From an uncultured Nocardioides sp. (GTDB taxonomy: Bacteria; Actinomycetota; Actinomycetes; Propionibacteriales; Nocardioidaceae), in contig NZ_CAMPGZ010000058.1 in NCBI RefSeq assembly GCF_946885725.1, positions 1 through 20,310 on the forward strand: a stretch of DNA of 20,310 bases, written 5' to 3'. Shown here piece after piece: positions 7,204 to 15,084 of this stretch. The notes beneath the pieces are model-generated. The model saw only the letters and a program-made list of their open reading frames with translations. It searched no databases and was not told where the DNA came from. A program made the translations under genes and the position numbers. Position 1 is the stretch's first letter; each line of letters starts with the position of its first letter.

Positions 7204-7254
7204 GGTTCGAGCCGGGTCGGCGCGGCCGGGCGGGAGGTTCGAGCCGGGTCGGCG
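7204..7254. repeat. 19-bp direct repeat, two copies, 32-bp period
   Basis: GGTTCGAGCCGGGTCGGCG occurs at 7204-7222 and 7236-7254, separated by 13 bp, in the 100-bp spacer between the convergent GNAT and treZ genes. Just upstream, GCCGAG (7162-7167) and CTCGGC (7185-7190) could form a hairpin after the GNAT stop. The function is unknown. Confidence 0.75.
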
Positions 7255-7261
7255 GCGGACG

Positions 7262-9004
7262 TCAGGACGAGAGGGCGATGACCGCGCTCTGCGGGGGTAC
7301 GACGACGGCGCCGGAGTCGACCTGCACGGAGTCGTCCCAGGACAGCACGACCTCGCGGACACCGTCGTGACCGAACGGCTGGGACCCGAGGTTGACGAGC
7401 ACGACGTGCGAGCCGCGGCGGGAGACGAGCCGGCCGGCGCGCTGGTCCCACGAGACGTCCGCGGCGGCGAGGTCGGCGGCGCGCAGGTCGGGGGTGCTGC
7501 GGCGCAGGTGGAGCAGGTCGCGGTACCAGCGCAGCAGCCGCGCGTGCGGCTCCTTCTGTACCTCGGCCCAGTCGAGGCGCGACCGCTCGAACGTCGCGGG
7601 GTCCTGCGGGTCGGGCACGTCGGCCTCGTCCCAGCCGTGCGCGCCGAACTCCGCCTTGCGCCCGTGCCGCGTCGCCTCGGCGATGTCGGGGTTGGTGTGG
7701 TCGGTGAAGAACATCCACGGCGTCGTCGCGCCCCACTCCTCCCCCATGAACAGCATCGGCGTCCACGGCGCGGTCAGCAGCAGTGCCGCCCCGCACGCGA
7801 GCCGCTCCGGCGTCAGTGACGCGGACAGCCGGTCGCCGACGGCGCGGTTGCCGACCTGGTCGTGGGTCTGCAGGGAGGCGACGAACCGCCACGCCGGTAC
7901 GGCGGGGTCGACCGGTCGCCCGTGCACCCGGCCGCGGAACGACGACCAGGTGCCGGCGTGGAAGAACGGCGACCGTCCGAGCACGAAGCCGAGCGCCGAG
8001 GGGTCCGCGAAGTCGGCGTAGTAGCCCTGCGTCTCGCCGGTCAGCGCGACGTGCAGCGCGTGGTGCACGTCGTCGGCCCACTGCCCGTGCACGCCGAGCC
8101 CGCCGACCTGCTCGCCGGGACCGCGCGGCGTCACCGTGCCGGGGTCGTTGCGGTCCGACTCGGCGACCAGCCACACCGGCCGGCCGAGAGCAGCGGCGAG
8201 CTCGTCGGTCTCGCGCGCCATCTCCTCGAGGATGTGCAGCGCACCGCGGTCGTGCAGCTCGTGCACCGCGTCCAGCCGCAGACCGTCGACGTGGAAGTCC
8301 ACGAACCACTGTCGCGCGTTGTCGAGCACCCACCGCCGCACCGGGTCGCAGCCGGGCACGTCGAGGTTGATCGCGTCGCCCCAGGGCGTCGCGTGCGCGT
8401 CGGTGAGGTACGGCCCGAACTCCGCCAGCCGGTTCCCGTCCGGGCCCAGGTGGTTGTAGACGACGTCGAGGCACACGCCCAGCCCTCGGGCGTGGGCCGC
8501 GTCGACGAACCGCTGCAGCGCCTCCGGACCCCCGTACGGCTCGTGCACGGCGTACGGCGCGATCCCGTCGTACCCCCAGCCGTGCCGTCCCGGGAACGGC
8601 GCGACGGGCAGCAACTCCACCACCGTGACGCCGAGGTCGACGAGGTGGTCCAGTCGCTCGATCGCGGCGTCGAGCGTGCCTTCGGGCGTGAACGTCCCGA
8701 CGTGCATCTCGTAGATCACCGCGCCCTCGAGCGGCGCGCCGACCCAGTCGCGGTCGGTCCACACGAACGACGACGGGTCGTAGAAGGCCGAGCGTCCGTC
8801 GTGCCCGTCCGGCATCCGCAGGCCGCGCGGGTCCGGCAGCACCTCACCCCCGTCGAGCGAGAACCCGTAGCGGTCGCCGTCCTCGGCGTCGACCGTCGCG
8901 ACGAAGTCGTCGTCCTCGCGCCGCATCGGGATCGTGGCGTTCTCCACCACCAGGTCGACGCGGGACGCGCGCGGGGCCCAGACCCGCACCGTGCGCGCGG
9001 CCAT
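7262..9004 (-). CDS. treZ: Malto-oligosyltrehalose trehalohydrolase
   Basis: A 580-residue GH13 enzyme that releases free trehalose from the maltooligosyl-trehalose made by TreY. An N-terminal beta-sandwich (about 1-90, opening RTVRVWAPRASRVDL) precedes the barrel motifs: YEMHVGTFTPEGT (98-110), DVVYNHLGP (180-188), the nucleophile Asp245 in GLRLDAVHEL, acid/base Glu282 in VAESDRND and the HDQVGN segment with His381-Asp382. The C-terminal beta domain is complete, and length and order are normal for the family. The ATG at 9004 overlaps the treY stop as TGATG, so translation is coupled. With treY it forms the TreY-TreZ route to trehalose from glycogen or maltodextrin, a stress-protectant pathway in the cytoplasm. 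The debranching gene treX/glgX, often adjacent, is not in this window. Confidence 0.96.
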   Translation of the reverse strand: MAARTVRVWAPRASRVDLVVENATIPMRREDDDFVATVDAEDGDRYGFSLDGGEVLPDPRGLRMPDGHDGRSAFYDPSSFVWTDRDWVGAPLEGAVIYEMHVGTFTPEGTLDAAIERLDHLVDLGVTVVELLPVAPFPGRHGWGYDGIAPYAVHEPYGGPEALQRFVDAAHARGLGVCLDVVYNHLGPDGNRLAEFGPYLTDAHATPWGDAINLDVPGCDPVRRWVLDNARQWFVDFHVDGLRLDAVHELHDRGALHILEEMARETDELAAALGRPVWLVAESDRNDPGTVTPRGPGEQVGGLGVHGQWADDVHHALHVALTGETQGYYADFADPSALGFVLGRSPFFHAGTWSSFRGRVHGRPVDPAVPAWRFVASLQTHDQVGNRAVGDRLSASLTPERLACGAALLLTAPWTPMLFMGEEWGATTPWMFFTDHTNPDIAEATRHGRKAEFGAHGWDEADVPDPQDPATFERSRLDWAEVQKEPHARLLRWYRDLLHLRRSTPDLRAADLAAADVSWDQRAGRLVSRRGSHVVLVNLGSQPFGHDGVREVVLSWDDSVQVDSGAVVVPPQSAVIALSS

Positions 9005-11370
9005 CAGATGTGCACCCGCCGCAGCAGCGCGACCGGCATCGACGCGAAGACCTCGTCGCACCGCACGGCGCCGCCCTCGTGCAGGGTCTCGGTGAGCTCA
9101 TCGCGCCACAGCCCGGCCGGCAGCGTGACCGTGTGGTCGCCCCAGCCGCCGCCCGCCTCGAGCCGCGCGGGCGCGCGAGTCACGAGCACGGCGACCTCCT
9201 CTCCGCGGGTGAACCCGACGGCGTGCCGCGTCGAGGACACCACCGGGTGGTACGCGCCGGTGTCGCCGAAGCAGTGCCGCAGCTCCTTGCGCAGCTGCAG
9301 GGTCCGGTGCGTCAGCAGCAGCTTCTCGTCGTCGAGGTCGGCGGGGCGCGGGTCCTCGCCGCGCAGCGCGTCGAGCCGACGTTCGCGCGCGTCGTAGTCG
9401 ACCGGGTGCCGGTTGTCGGGGTCGACCAGCGCGAGGCTGACCAGCTCGCAGCCCTGGTAGGTGTCCGGCACGCCGGGGATCGTGAGCTGCAGCAGCTTCT
9501 GGCCCAGCACCATCGCCCGGATCCCCTCGCGGTTGTGCTCGATGGCGGTGTCGACGAGCGCGCGCAGCCGGCCGTGCGTGCGGGCGTGCTCGGCCAGGTC
9601 GAGCACGCGCTTCTCGTAGTCGGCGTCCCCGTCGATCCAGGCGGTGTGCAGCTTGGCCTCGCGCACGGCCTTGCCGATGTACGTCGCGAGCCGGTCGCCG
9701 CTGATGTCGCCAACCCCCGCGAGCGTCTGCCAGAGCAGGTGCGCCGTGGCGCGGTCGACACCGTGCTCGTCGGCGGCCTCGGCGAACGCCTCGGTGCACA
9801 GCGCCCACGACTCGGCGTCGCCGGCCAGCGCGAGCAGCCGGGCACGGACGTCCTCGCTGCGCTTGGTGTCGTGCGTGGACAAGGTGGTCATGCCGAGCGG
9901 CCAGCGCGACTGCTGCTCGCCCGCCCACACGTGCAGCAGCTCGGGTCCGGCGGTCTCGACCAGCGTCGGGTCGCCGCCGACCTCATTCAGCGCGGTGAGC
10001 AGGTGCCAGCGGTAGAAGGCGGTGTCCTCGACGGCCTTCGCCATCACCGGGCCCCAGGTCTGCTGGAGGCGTACGGCGAAGTCGCACTCGGCCGGCGACG
10101 ACGGGGACGGCTTCGCCGCGACGTCGACCAGCCGGTCGAGGAGGTCGGCGAGGTCCTCGCGCGCGGCGACGGCCCGGTCCCGGGCGTGCCGCAGCACCTC
10201 GACCGCCTCGCCCTCGGCGGGGCGGCCGGGCCGGGCGTAGGCGCGGTAGACGTCGCCGGCCACCAGCAGCTCGGTCACCGCCGCCGTCAGCCGCGCGCGG
10301 TCGGCGCCGTCGACGAACTCGACGGCCCGACGTACCAGCCGGTCCCGCTCCGGGACCAGGACGGTCGACACCACCTCGCGCTTGGACGCGTCGACGACCG
10401 CCTCGAAGGAGTCGCCGCCGCCGACGCTGCGCCATGCCTCCGTCAGGAGCGGCGCGGTGGTCGGGTCGACAAGCGCGGCGGTCACGGCCCGGAGCGCGTC
10501 GTACCCGGTGGTCCCGTCGCACATCCAGCTGTCCGGCAGGTGCTCGCTCGGCTCAAGGATCTTCTCGACCCAGATCGCGGTGCCCACCCGCGTCGCCCGA
10601 CGCAGCATGCGCAGGTAGCCCTCCGGGTCGGCCAGCCCGTCGGGGTGGTCGATCCGGAACCCCTCGACGACACCCCGGTGGTTGAGGTCGAGCAGCACGC
10701 GGTGGGTGGCCTCGAAGATCTCCGGCTCCTCGACCCGCACGCCGATCAGGCCGTCGATGTCGAAGAACCGGCGGTAGTTCAGCACCCGGTCCTTCTCGCG
10801 CCAGCCCGCGAGGACGTAGTGCTGCCGGCCGAGGACGTCCCGCACGTCATCCCCCTCGGTGCCCTCGGCGACGGGGAACACGTGGTCCTCGTGCCGGATC
10901 ACCGGCCGCCCGTCGAGCTCGTCGAGCCGGAGCCGCCCGGAGGCGAGGGTCTCCTCGAGGCCCTCCCACAGCACCGGCAGGCCGAAGCGGCCGTCGAGGG
11001 CGTCCCAGTCGACGTCGAACCAGGAGGCGTACGGCGACTCGGGCCCCTCGGCGAGCACGTGCCACAGCGGCTTGTTCAGGTGCAGCGGCGCGACGAGCGC
11101 CATGTGGTTGGGCACGACGTCGACCACGATGCCGAGCCCGTGCTCGCGGGCGGTCGCGGCGAGCCGCTCGAGGCCGTCCTGGCCGCCGAGCTCCTCGTTG
11201 ACCCGGGTGTGGTCGACGACGTCGTACCCGTGCATCGAGCCGCTGACCGCCTGCAGGACGGGCGAGAGATACAGGTGCGTGACGCCCAGCCGGGACACGT
11301 AGGGCACGACCCGCTCGGCGTCGGCGAACGTGAAGCCGGCGTGCAGCTGGAGTCGGTAGGTCGCGGTCAC
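9004..11370 (-). CDS. treY: Maltooligosyl trehalose synthase
   Basis: A 788-residue GH13 enzyme that converts the reducing-end alpha-1,4 bond of maltodextrin to an alpha,alpha-1,1 bond. The start TATYRLQLHAGFTFADA is the family hallmark, followed by YLSPVLQAVSGSMHGYDVVD (35-54), DVVPNHMA (84-91), the nucleophile Asp241 in GFRIDHPDGLADP, Glu269 in WVEKILEPSEH and the late STHDTKRSEDVRARL motif. The length fits full TreY proteins. The start is a GTG at 11370 with AAGGG six nt upstream; nothing upstream in frame resembles the family. The ribosome site lies within a possible hairpin (11370-11408). It is followed by treZ with a one-base overlap. The MBL hydrolase gene ends only 40 bp upstream, so read-through from the mscR promoter is possible. 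Confidence 0.96.
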   Translation of the reverse strand: MTATYRLQLHAGFTFADAERVVPYVSRLGVTHLYLSPVLQAVSGSMHGYDVVDHTRVNEELGGQDGLERLAATAREHGLGIVVDVVPNHMALVAPLHLNKPLWHVLAEGPESPYASWFDVDWDALDGRFGLPVLWEGLEETLASGRLRLDELDGRPVIRHEDHVFPVAEGTEGDDVRDVLGRQHYVLAGWREKDRVLNYRRFFDIDGLIGVRVEEPEIFEATHRVLLDLNHRGVVEGFRIDHPDGLADPEGYLRMLRRATRVGTAIWVEKILEPSEHLPDSWMCDGTTGYDALRAVTAALVDPTTAPLLTEAWRSVGGGDSFEAVVDASKREVVSTVLVPERDRLVRRAVEFVDGADRARLTAAVTELLVAGDVYRAYARPGRPAEGEAVEVLRHARDRAVAAREDLADLLDRLVDVAAKPSPSSPAECDFAVRLQQTWGPVMAKAVEDTAFYRWHLLTALNEVGGDPTLVETAGPELLHVWAGEQQSRWPLGMTTLSTHDTKRSEDVRARLLALAGDAESWALCTEAFAEAADEHGVDRATAHLLWQTLAGVGDISGDRLATYIGKAVREAKLHTAWIDGDADYEKRVLDLAEHARTHGRLRALVDTAIEHNREGIRAMVLGQKLLQLTIPGVPDTYQGCELVSLALVDPDNRHPVDYDARERRLDALRGEDPRPADLDDEKLLLTHRTLQLRKELRHCFGDTGAYHPVVSSTRHAVGFTRGEEVAVLVTRAPARLEAGGGWGDHTVTLPAGLWRDELTETLHEGGAVRCDEVFASMPVALLRRVHI

Positions 11371-11408
11371 CCGTGACCCTTACCCGGAGGGCCGCCCGGT
11401 CACACGGG
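11370..11408 (-). promoter_or_regulatory. Possible hairpin masking the treY ribosome-binding site
   Basis: On the minus strand CCCGTG-TG-ACC (11408-11398) can pair with GGTCACGGG (11378-11370), giving nine base pairs with a 2-nt bulge and a 19-nt loop. The 3' arm covers part of the AAGGG ribosome site and the first base of the GTG start. It begins three bases after the MBL gene stop, so it could instead be a weak terminator. Confidence 0.35.
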
Positions 11409-11410
11409 GC

Positions 11411-12022
11411 TCAGCCGAGACCGCGCTCACGCTCCGCGCCGATCGTCGTGTCGTCGCCGTGCCCGGTGTGCACGACGGTGTCGTCGGGCAGCTCGAACAG
11501 CCGGGCTTGGATGCTGGCGACCAGGGTCGGCTTGTCCGAGTAGGACCGCCCGGTGGCGCCCGGACCGCCGTTGAACAGCGTGTCGCCGGTGAACACGCAG
11601 CCCAGGTCGGGCGCGTGGAAGCAGACCGCGCCGGGCGCGTGGCCCGGGGTGTGGAGCGTGCGCAGCGTGGTGCCGGCGACGTCGATGGTCGTGCCGTCGG
11701 CGAGGTCGACGTCCCAGAGCTCGTCGGTGTGGGTGAGCTCCCACAGCGGCTTGTCGTCCGGGTGCAGCATCAGCGGCGCGGTGACCCGCTCGCGCAGCGC
11801 CGGCGCGACCCGGACGTGGTCGTCGTGGGCGTGCGTCAGCAGGATCGCCTTGACCCGCCGGTCCCCGACGACGCTCATGATCGCGTCGACGTCGTGCGGG
11901 GCGTCGATGACCACGCACTCCTCGTCGTCGCCGACGACCCAGACGTTGTTGTCGACGTCGAATGTCTCGCCGTCGAGGCTGAAGGTGCCGCTGGTGACAC
12001 CGTGGTCAACGCGAACAGACAT
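11411..12022 (-). CDS. MBL-fold metallo-hydrolase (glyoxalase II-like), partner of the mycothiol dehydrogenase
   Basis: A 203-residue metallo-beta-lactamase-fold protein with all metal-binding motifs: HAHDDH (64-69), His128 in HTPGHAPG, Asp147 in TGDTLF and His188 in TGHGDDT. This layout is that of hydroxyacylglutathione-hydrolase-like thioesterases. It overlaps the stop of the S-(hydroxymethyl)mycothiol dehydrogenase gene as TGATG, so the two are translationally coupled. The likely role, by context, is hydrolysis of S-formylmycothiol to formate and mycothiol after the dehydrogenase step; I infer this and the sequence does not prove it. No signal peptide is seen. The ATG at 12022 gives a normal N-terminus ([19 protein letters not shown]); the longer reading through the upstream gene is a shadow. 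Confidence 0.9.
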   Translation of the reverse strand: MSVRVDHGVTSGTFSLDGETFDVDNNVWVVGDDEECVVIDAPHDVDAIMSVVGDRRVKAILLTHAHDDHVRVAPALRERVTAPLMLHPDDKPLWELTHTDELWDVDLADGTTIDVAGTTLRTLHTPGHAPGAVCFHAPDLGCVFTGDTLFNGGPGATGRSYSDKPTLVASIQARLFELPDDTVVHTGHGDDTTIGAERERGLG

Positions 12023-13107
12023 CAGAAGACCACCACCGAGCGGAGTACGTCGCCGTGGTGCATCCGCTCGAACGCCGCCTCCACGTCGCCGATCCCGATC
12101 TCCTCGGACACGAACGCGTCGAGGTCGAGCCGGCCCTGCTGGTACAGGTCCACCAGCATCGGGAAGTCCCGCGACGGCAGGCAGTCGCCGTACCAGCTGG
12201 ACTTGAGCGCGCCGCCGCGGCCGAACACGTCGATCAGCGGGATGTCGGGGATCCGCATGTCGGGAGTGGGTACGCCGACGAGCACGACCGTGCCGGCGAG
12301 GTCGCGGGCGTAGAACGCCTGCTTCCAGGTCTCGGGCCGGCCGACGGCGTCGATCACCACGTCGGCGCCGAAGCCCCCGGTGAGCTCCTGGATCGCCTCG
12401 ACCGGGTCGGTGCCGCTGCTGTTGATCGTGTGGGTGGCGCCGACCGCCGTGGCCTTCTCGAGCTTGCGGTCGTCGATGTCGACGCCGATGATCTTCGCCG
12501 CCCCCGCCAGACGGGAGCCCGCGATCGCCGCCGCGCCGACCCCGCCGCAGCCGATCACCGCGACGGACTTGCCACGGGTCACGCCGCCGGTGTTGATCGC
12601 GGCGCCCAGCCCGGCCATCACGCCGCAGCCGAGCAGGCCGACGGCGGCCGGCCGCGCCGCGGGGTCGACCTTGGTGCACTGGCCGGCGTGCACGAGCGTC
12701 TTGTCGGCGAACGCGCCGATGCCCAGCGCCGGGGACAGCTCGGTGCCGTCCTCGAGCGTCATCTTCTGGGTGGCGTTGAAGGTGGCGAAGCAGTACCACG
12801 GCTCGCCGCGCAGGCACGCCCGGCACTGACCGCAGACCGCGCGCCAGTTGAGCACCACGAAGTCACCGGGAGCCACCTCGGTGACGCCCTCCCCGACAGA
12901 CTCGACCACGCCGGCGGCCTCGTGCCCGAGCAGGAACGGGAAGTCGTCGTTGATCCCGCCCTCGCGGTAGTGCAGGTCGGTGTGGCAGACCCCGCAGGCC
13001 TGCACCTGCACCACGGCCTCCCCCGGACCCGGGTCCGGCACCAGCACGGTCTCGAGTGACACCGGCTGACCCTTGCCCCGCGCGACCACGCCACGGACCT
13101 GCTGCAT
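12022..13107 (-). CDS. mscR: S-(hydroxymethyl)mycothiol dehydrogenase / mycothiol-dependent formaldehyde dehydrogenase
   Basis: A 361-residue zinc-dependent medium-chain alcohol dehydrogenase. It oxidises S-hydroxymethyl-mycothiol, formed from formaldehyde and mycothiol, with NAD; mycobacterial MscR also reduces S-nitrosomycothiol. Catalytic zinc ligands are Cys41 (CGVCHTDLH), His62 (GHEAAG) and Cys161 (LLGCGVMAG). The structural zinc site is the four-Cys loop [15 protein letters not shown] (92-106). The NAD fold carries GCGGVG (186-191) followed by GVDIDD (208-213). Length matches characterised mycothiol enzymes exactly, and the [23 protein letters not shown] region is typical of this subgroup rather than of simple alcohol dehydrogenases. 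The ATG at 13107 follows GAGGAGGT at 5 nt. The MBL hydrolase follows in the same operon. Formaldehyde and nitrosative-stress detoxification in the cytosol is the expected job. Confidence 0.93.
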   Translation of the reverse strand: MQQVRGVVARGKGQPVSLETVLVPDPGPGEAVVQVQACGVCHTDLHYREGGINDDFPFLLGHEAAGVVESVGEGVTEVAPGDFVVLNWRAVCGQCRACLRGEPWYCFATFNATQKMTLEDGTELSPALGIGAFADKTLVHAGQCTKVDPAARPAAVGLLGCGVMAGLGAAINTGGVTRGKSVAVIGCGGVGAAAIAGSRLAGAAKIIGVDIDDRKLEKATAVGATHTINSSGTDPVEAIQELTGGFGADVVIDAVGRPETWKQAFYARDLAGTVVLVGVPTPDMRIPDIPLIDVFGRGGALKSSWYGDCLPSRDFPMLVDLYQQGRLDLDAFVSEEIGIGDVEAAFERMHHGDVLRSVVVF

Positions 13108-13152
13108 GCGACCTCCTCGTTGTGAGCTCGTTCTGAGCCGACAGTCGTCGTC

Positions 13153-13158
13153 ACCCTA
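13153..13158 (-). promoter_or_regulatory. Candidate -10 of the mscR promoter
   Basis: The minus strand reads TAGGGT, predicting a start near 13146 and a leader of about 39 nt that contains the strong GAGGAGGT ribosome site. No clear -35 is visible. Confidence 0.35.
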
Positions 13159-13193
13159 GCCAGCCGCCGTACGCCGGCCGCCGACACGCGGAT

Positions 13194-13219
13194 GCAACCT
13201 CCTTGCCGCGAATCGCGTC
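13194..13219 (+). promoter_or_regulatory. Candidate ECF-type promoter of the sigma-factor operon
   Basis: GCAACC (13194-13199), a 16-nt spacer and CGTC (13216-13219) match the AAC/CGTC style of ECF sigma promoters and lie about 37 bp before the sigma gene ATG. This suggests the sigma factor transcribes its own operon, as is common in ECF systems. It is a pattern match only. Confidence 0.5.
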
Positions 13220-13255
13220 CTGGTGGCGAGAAGCACGGAAGGATGGTGAAGACGG

Positions 13256-13840
13256 ATGCAGCTCGCAGTCGAGCCGGGGGTCGGATCGCGCGTGAAAGCG
13301 CAGGCGCAGCAGGACAAGGACGCCGAGTTCGAGGCCTACATGGCCGCTCGGCAGCCCAGCCTGCTGCGGACGGCGTACCTCATCAGCGGCGACCGGCACA
13401 CGGCCGAGGACCTGGTGCAGACCGCCCTCGCCAAGCTGTACCTGTCGTGGGACAGGGTGCACGACCGGCACATGCTCGACGGCTACGTCCGCCGGATCAT
13501 CGTCAACGAGCACAACTCCTTGTGGCGGCGCGCGTGGAAGAAGCGCGAGCTGTCCACCGACACCCTTCCGGACGACCGGACGGTCACGCACGAGCACGAC
13601 GAAGGGCAGCGCGACGCGCTGTGGGAGTTCGTGCAGACGCTGCCGCGCAGGCAGCGTGCGGTGATCGTGCTCCGTTACTACGAGGACCTCTCCGAGGCCG
13701 AGATCGCCGAGACCCTCGGCGTCTCCGTCGGCACCGTGAAGTCCCAAGCCAGCCGGGCCCTGGCCGCCATGCGGTCCCGGGTCCACGAGAACCCCGTGCT
13801 CGCCCAGGACGCAGCGCACGCGACTGAGGAGGAGCGATGA
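13256..13840 (+). CDS. SigE-family RNA polymerase sigma factor (ECF, group 4)
   Basis: A 194-residue ECF sigma factor with only regions 2 and 4. Region 2 (about 28-95) contains LLRTAYLISGDRHTAEDLVQ and ALAKLYLSWDRV, the core-binding and -10 recognition part. Region 4 (about 125-180) has LPRRQRAVIVLRYYEDLSEAEI followed by the HTH SVGTVKSQASRALAAMR that reads the -35. The wording fits the actinobacterial SigE-family group of small sigma factors (not the E. coli sigma-E lineage). The ATG at 13256 has GGTGA six nt upstream; a GTG at 13292 would give 182 residues beginning VKAQAQQDKD and is also plausible. Its stop overlaps the next ATG as ATGA. A GCAACC-N16-CGTC element upstream suggests autoregulation. 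The signal it answers probably enters through the downstream membrane protein. Confidence 0.93.
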   Translation: MQLAVEPGVGSRVKAQAQQDKDAEFEAYMAARQPSLLRTAYLISGDRHTAEDLVQTALAKLYLSWDRVHDRHMLDGYVRRIIVNEHNSLWRRAWKKRELSTDTLPDDRTVTHEHDEGQRDALWEFVQTLPRRQRAVIVLRYYEDLSEAEIAETLGVSVGTVKSQASRALAAMRSRVHENPVLAQDAAHATEEER

Positions 13841-15084
13841 GCAACCACGACACCGACGAGCTCACCCGCGCCCTGCGCGAGCGGTCCGAGGACATGACCG
13901 GCACGCACCTGGCGCTCGAGGACGTCAAGGGCCGCGCCCGCGGCATCCGGCGCCGGCGCCGCGCCGCGAGCGGCATCGCCGTCGCCGCGGTAGCACTGGC
14001 CGTCGCGGTACCGATGGGGATCAACCTCGACAGCGTCGACCGCGGGCAGCAGCCGCCCGTCGCCACGCGGGCCCCCTCGCCGACGACCGACGCGTCGGGT
14101 CCGGTCACCCCCACCCCCCAGGGGCCGGTGGAGATCGATGCCGCCAAGGCTCGTCGCGGCGAGGACCCGGCGCTCCTGTTCCAGACCGGCACCACCCTGC
14201 ACCGGATCGACGGCTCCACGGTGGAGCTGCCGGCGCAGTACACCTACCTGCTGCCGTACGGCCACGGCGTGATGGGGTTCAACGGCACTGAGGGCGAGTT
14301 CGGCACGACGACGATCGTCGACGGCCGGGGCGAGACGGTCCAGGGTCCCTGGGACGGCATGTCGGGCGCCATCTCGTCCGACGGCTCTCGGCTCGCCACG
14401 TGGCTGGCCGCGAACGGCGGCGTCGACCTCCAGCTGTGGCGCGAGGGCGCCGACCTGGACGAAGGCTGGACGAGCAACGTCGTGGCCCTCGACGGCACCC
14501 TGGACATCGCCGGCTTCGTCGGACCCGAGACGGTCGCGTACGACTTGACCGTCATCGGCAACAAGGGCGCGACCCAGAAGCCGTACGTCGCGGACTGGCT
14601 CTCCGGCGAGGAGCCCCGCGAGCTCAAGTCCGTGATCGACGTGCGCGGCGCCAACGACGTGACGGGCGTGGTCTCCGGCATGTCGAAGATCGACGACCTG
14701 AAGGGCGAGTACTGCGCCGCCGTCGTGAAGGTCGCGACCGACAAGGTCGAGTGGGAGACCTGCGACTACCGGCTCGAGCGGTTCAGCCCGGACGGCAGGT
14801 ACGTCCTCGGCGTCGACCCGCAGTCCGACGGCCTCGGCAGCAACGGCGTCACCATGCTCGACGCCGAGAACGGCGAGGTCGTGGCCGAGTTCACCGTGTC
14901 CGGCCGCCTGGCGTACATGCAGACCGCGGTGTGGGAGTCGAAGTCGACCGCGCTCGTCCCGGTGCGGCAGGGTGACACGTGGTACCTGCTGCGCCTTCGC
15001 CCCGACGGCTCCGCGGAGAAGGCGCTCGACCCGTCACACGACGGTGGCGACTCATCGCCGTGGCAGCTGCAGATCACACCCTGA
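13837..15084 (+). CDS. Membrane-anchored protein coupled to the ECF sigma factor (putative anti-sigma/sensor)
   Basis: A 415-residue protein with no named family that I recognise. The N-terminus (1-43) is charged and soluble, ending in an Arg-rich stretch (RRRRR, 38-42). One hydrophobic segment follows (about 44-62), then a Pro/Thr-rich linker (about 71-96) and a large extracytoplasmic domain of short strands with Asp/Gly turns ([24 protein letters not shown]) suggesting a beta-propeller. The basic N-terminus before the membrane segment predicts N-in, C-out topology. ATGA overlap with the sigma gene and a GAGGAGGAG ribosome site show coupled expression at high level. By position it is the likely anti-sigma or sensor partner, but no zinc HxxxCxxC anti-sigma motif is present, so this is inference. 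Its last 11 bp overlap the convergent tsaD end. Confidence 0.75.
   Translation: MSNHDTDELTRALRERSEDMTGTHLALEDVKGRARGIRRRRRAASGIAVAAVALAVAVPMGINLDSVDRGQQPPVATRAPSPTTDASGPVTPTPQGPVEIDAAKARRGEDPALLFQTGTTLHRIDGSTVELPAQYTYLLPYGHGVMGFNGTEGEFGTTTIVDGRGETVQGPWDGMSGAISSDGSRLATWLAANGGVDLQLWREGADLDEGWTSNVVALDGTLDIAGFVGPETVAYDLTVIGNKGATQKPYVADWLSGEEPRELKSVIDVRGANDVTGVVSGMSKIDDLKGEYCAAVVKVATDKVEWETCDYRLERFSPDGRYVLGVDPQSDGLGSNGVTMLDAENGEVVAEFTVSGRLAYMQTAVWESKSTALVPVRQGDTWYLLRLRPDGSAEKALDPSHDGGDSSPWQLQITP

Noticed and set aside
7204..7254. GGTTCGAGCC resembling a tRNA T-arm, as in an attachment site remnant
   Set aside because: The flanking bases do not form the 5-bp T-stem and there is no acceptor, anticodon or CCA-end pattern nearby. 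No integrase gene is in the window.
9010..11376. 788-codon plus-strand frame mirroring treY
   Set aside because: Exact antisense shadow of a full-length TreY with all catalytic motifs; no domain or ribosome site of its own.
11411..12826. Single 471-codon frame joining part of the mscR region to the MBL hydrolase
   Set aside because: The upstream half is an out-of-frame reading of mscR. The MBL protein starts at its own ATG (12022) overlapping the mscR stop, so this is not a fusion.
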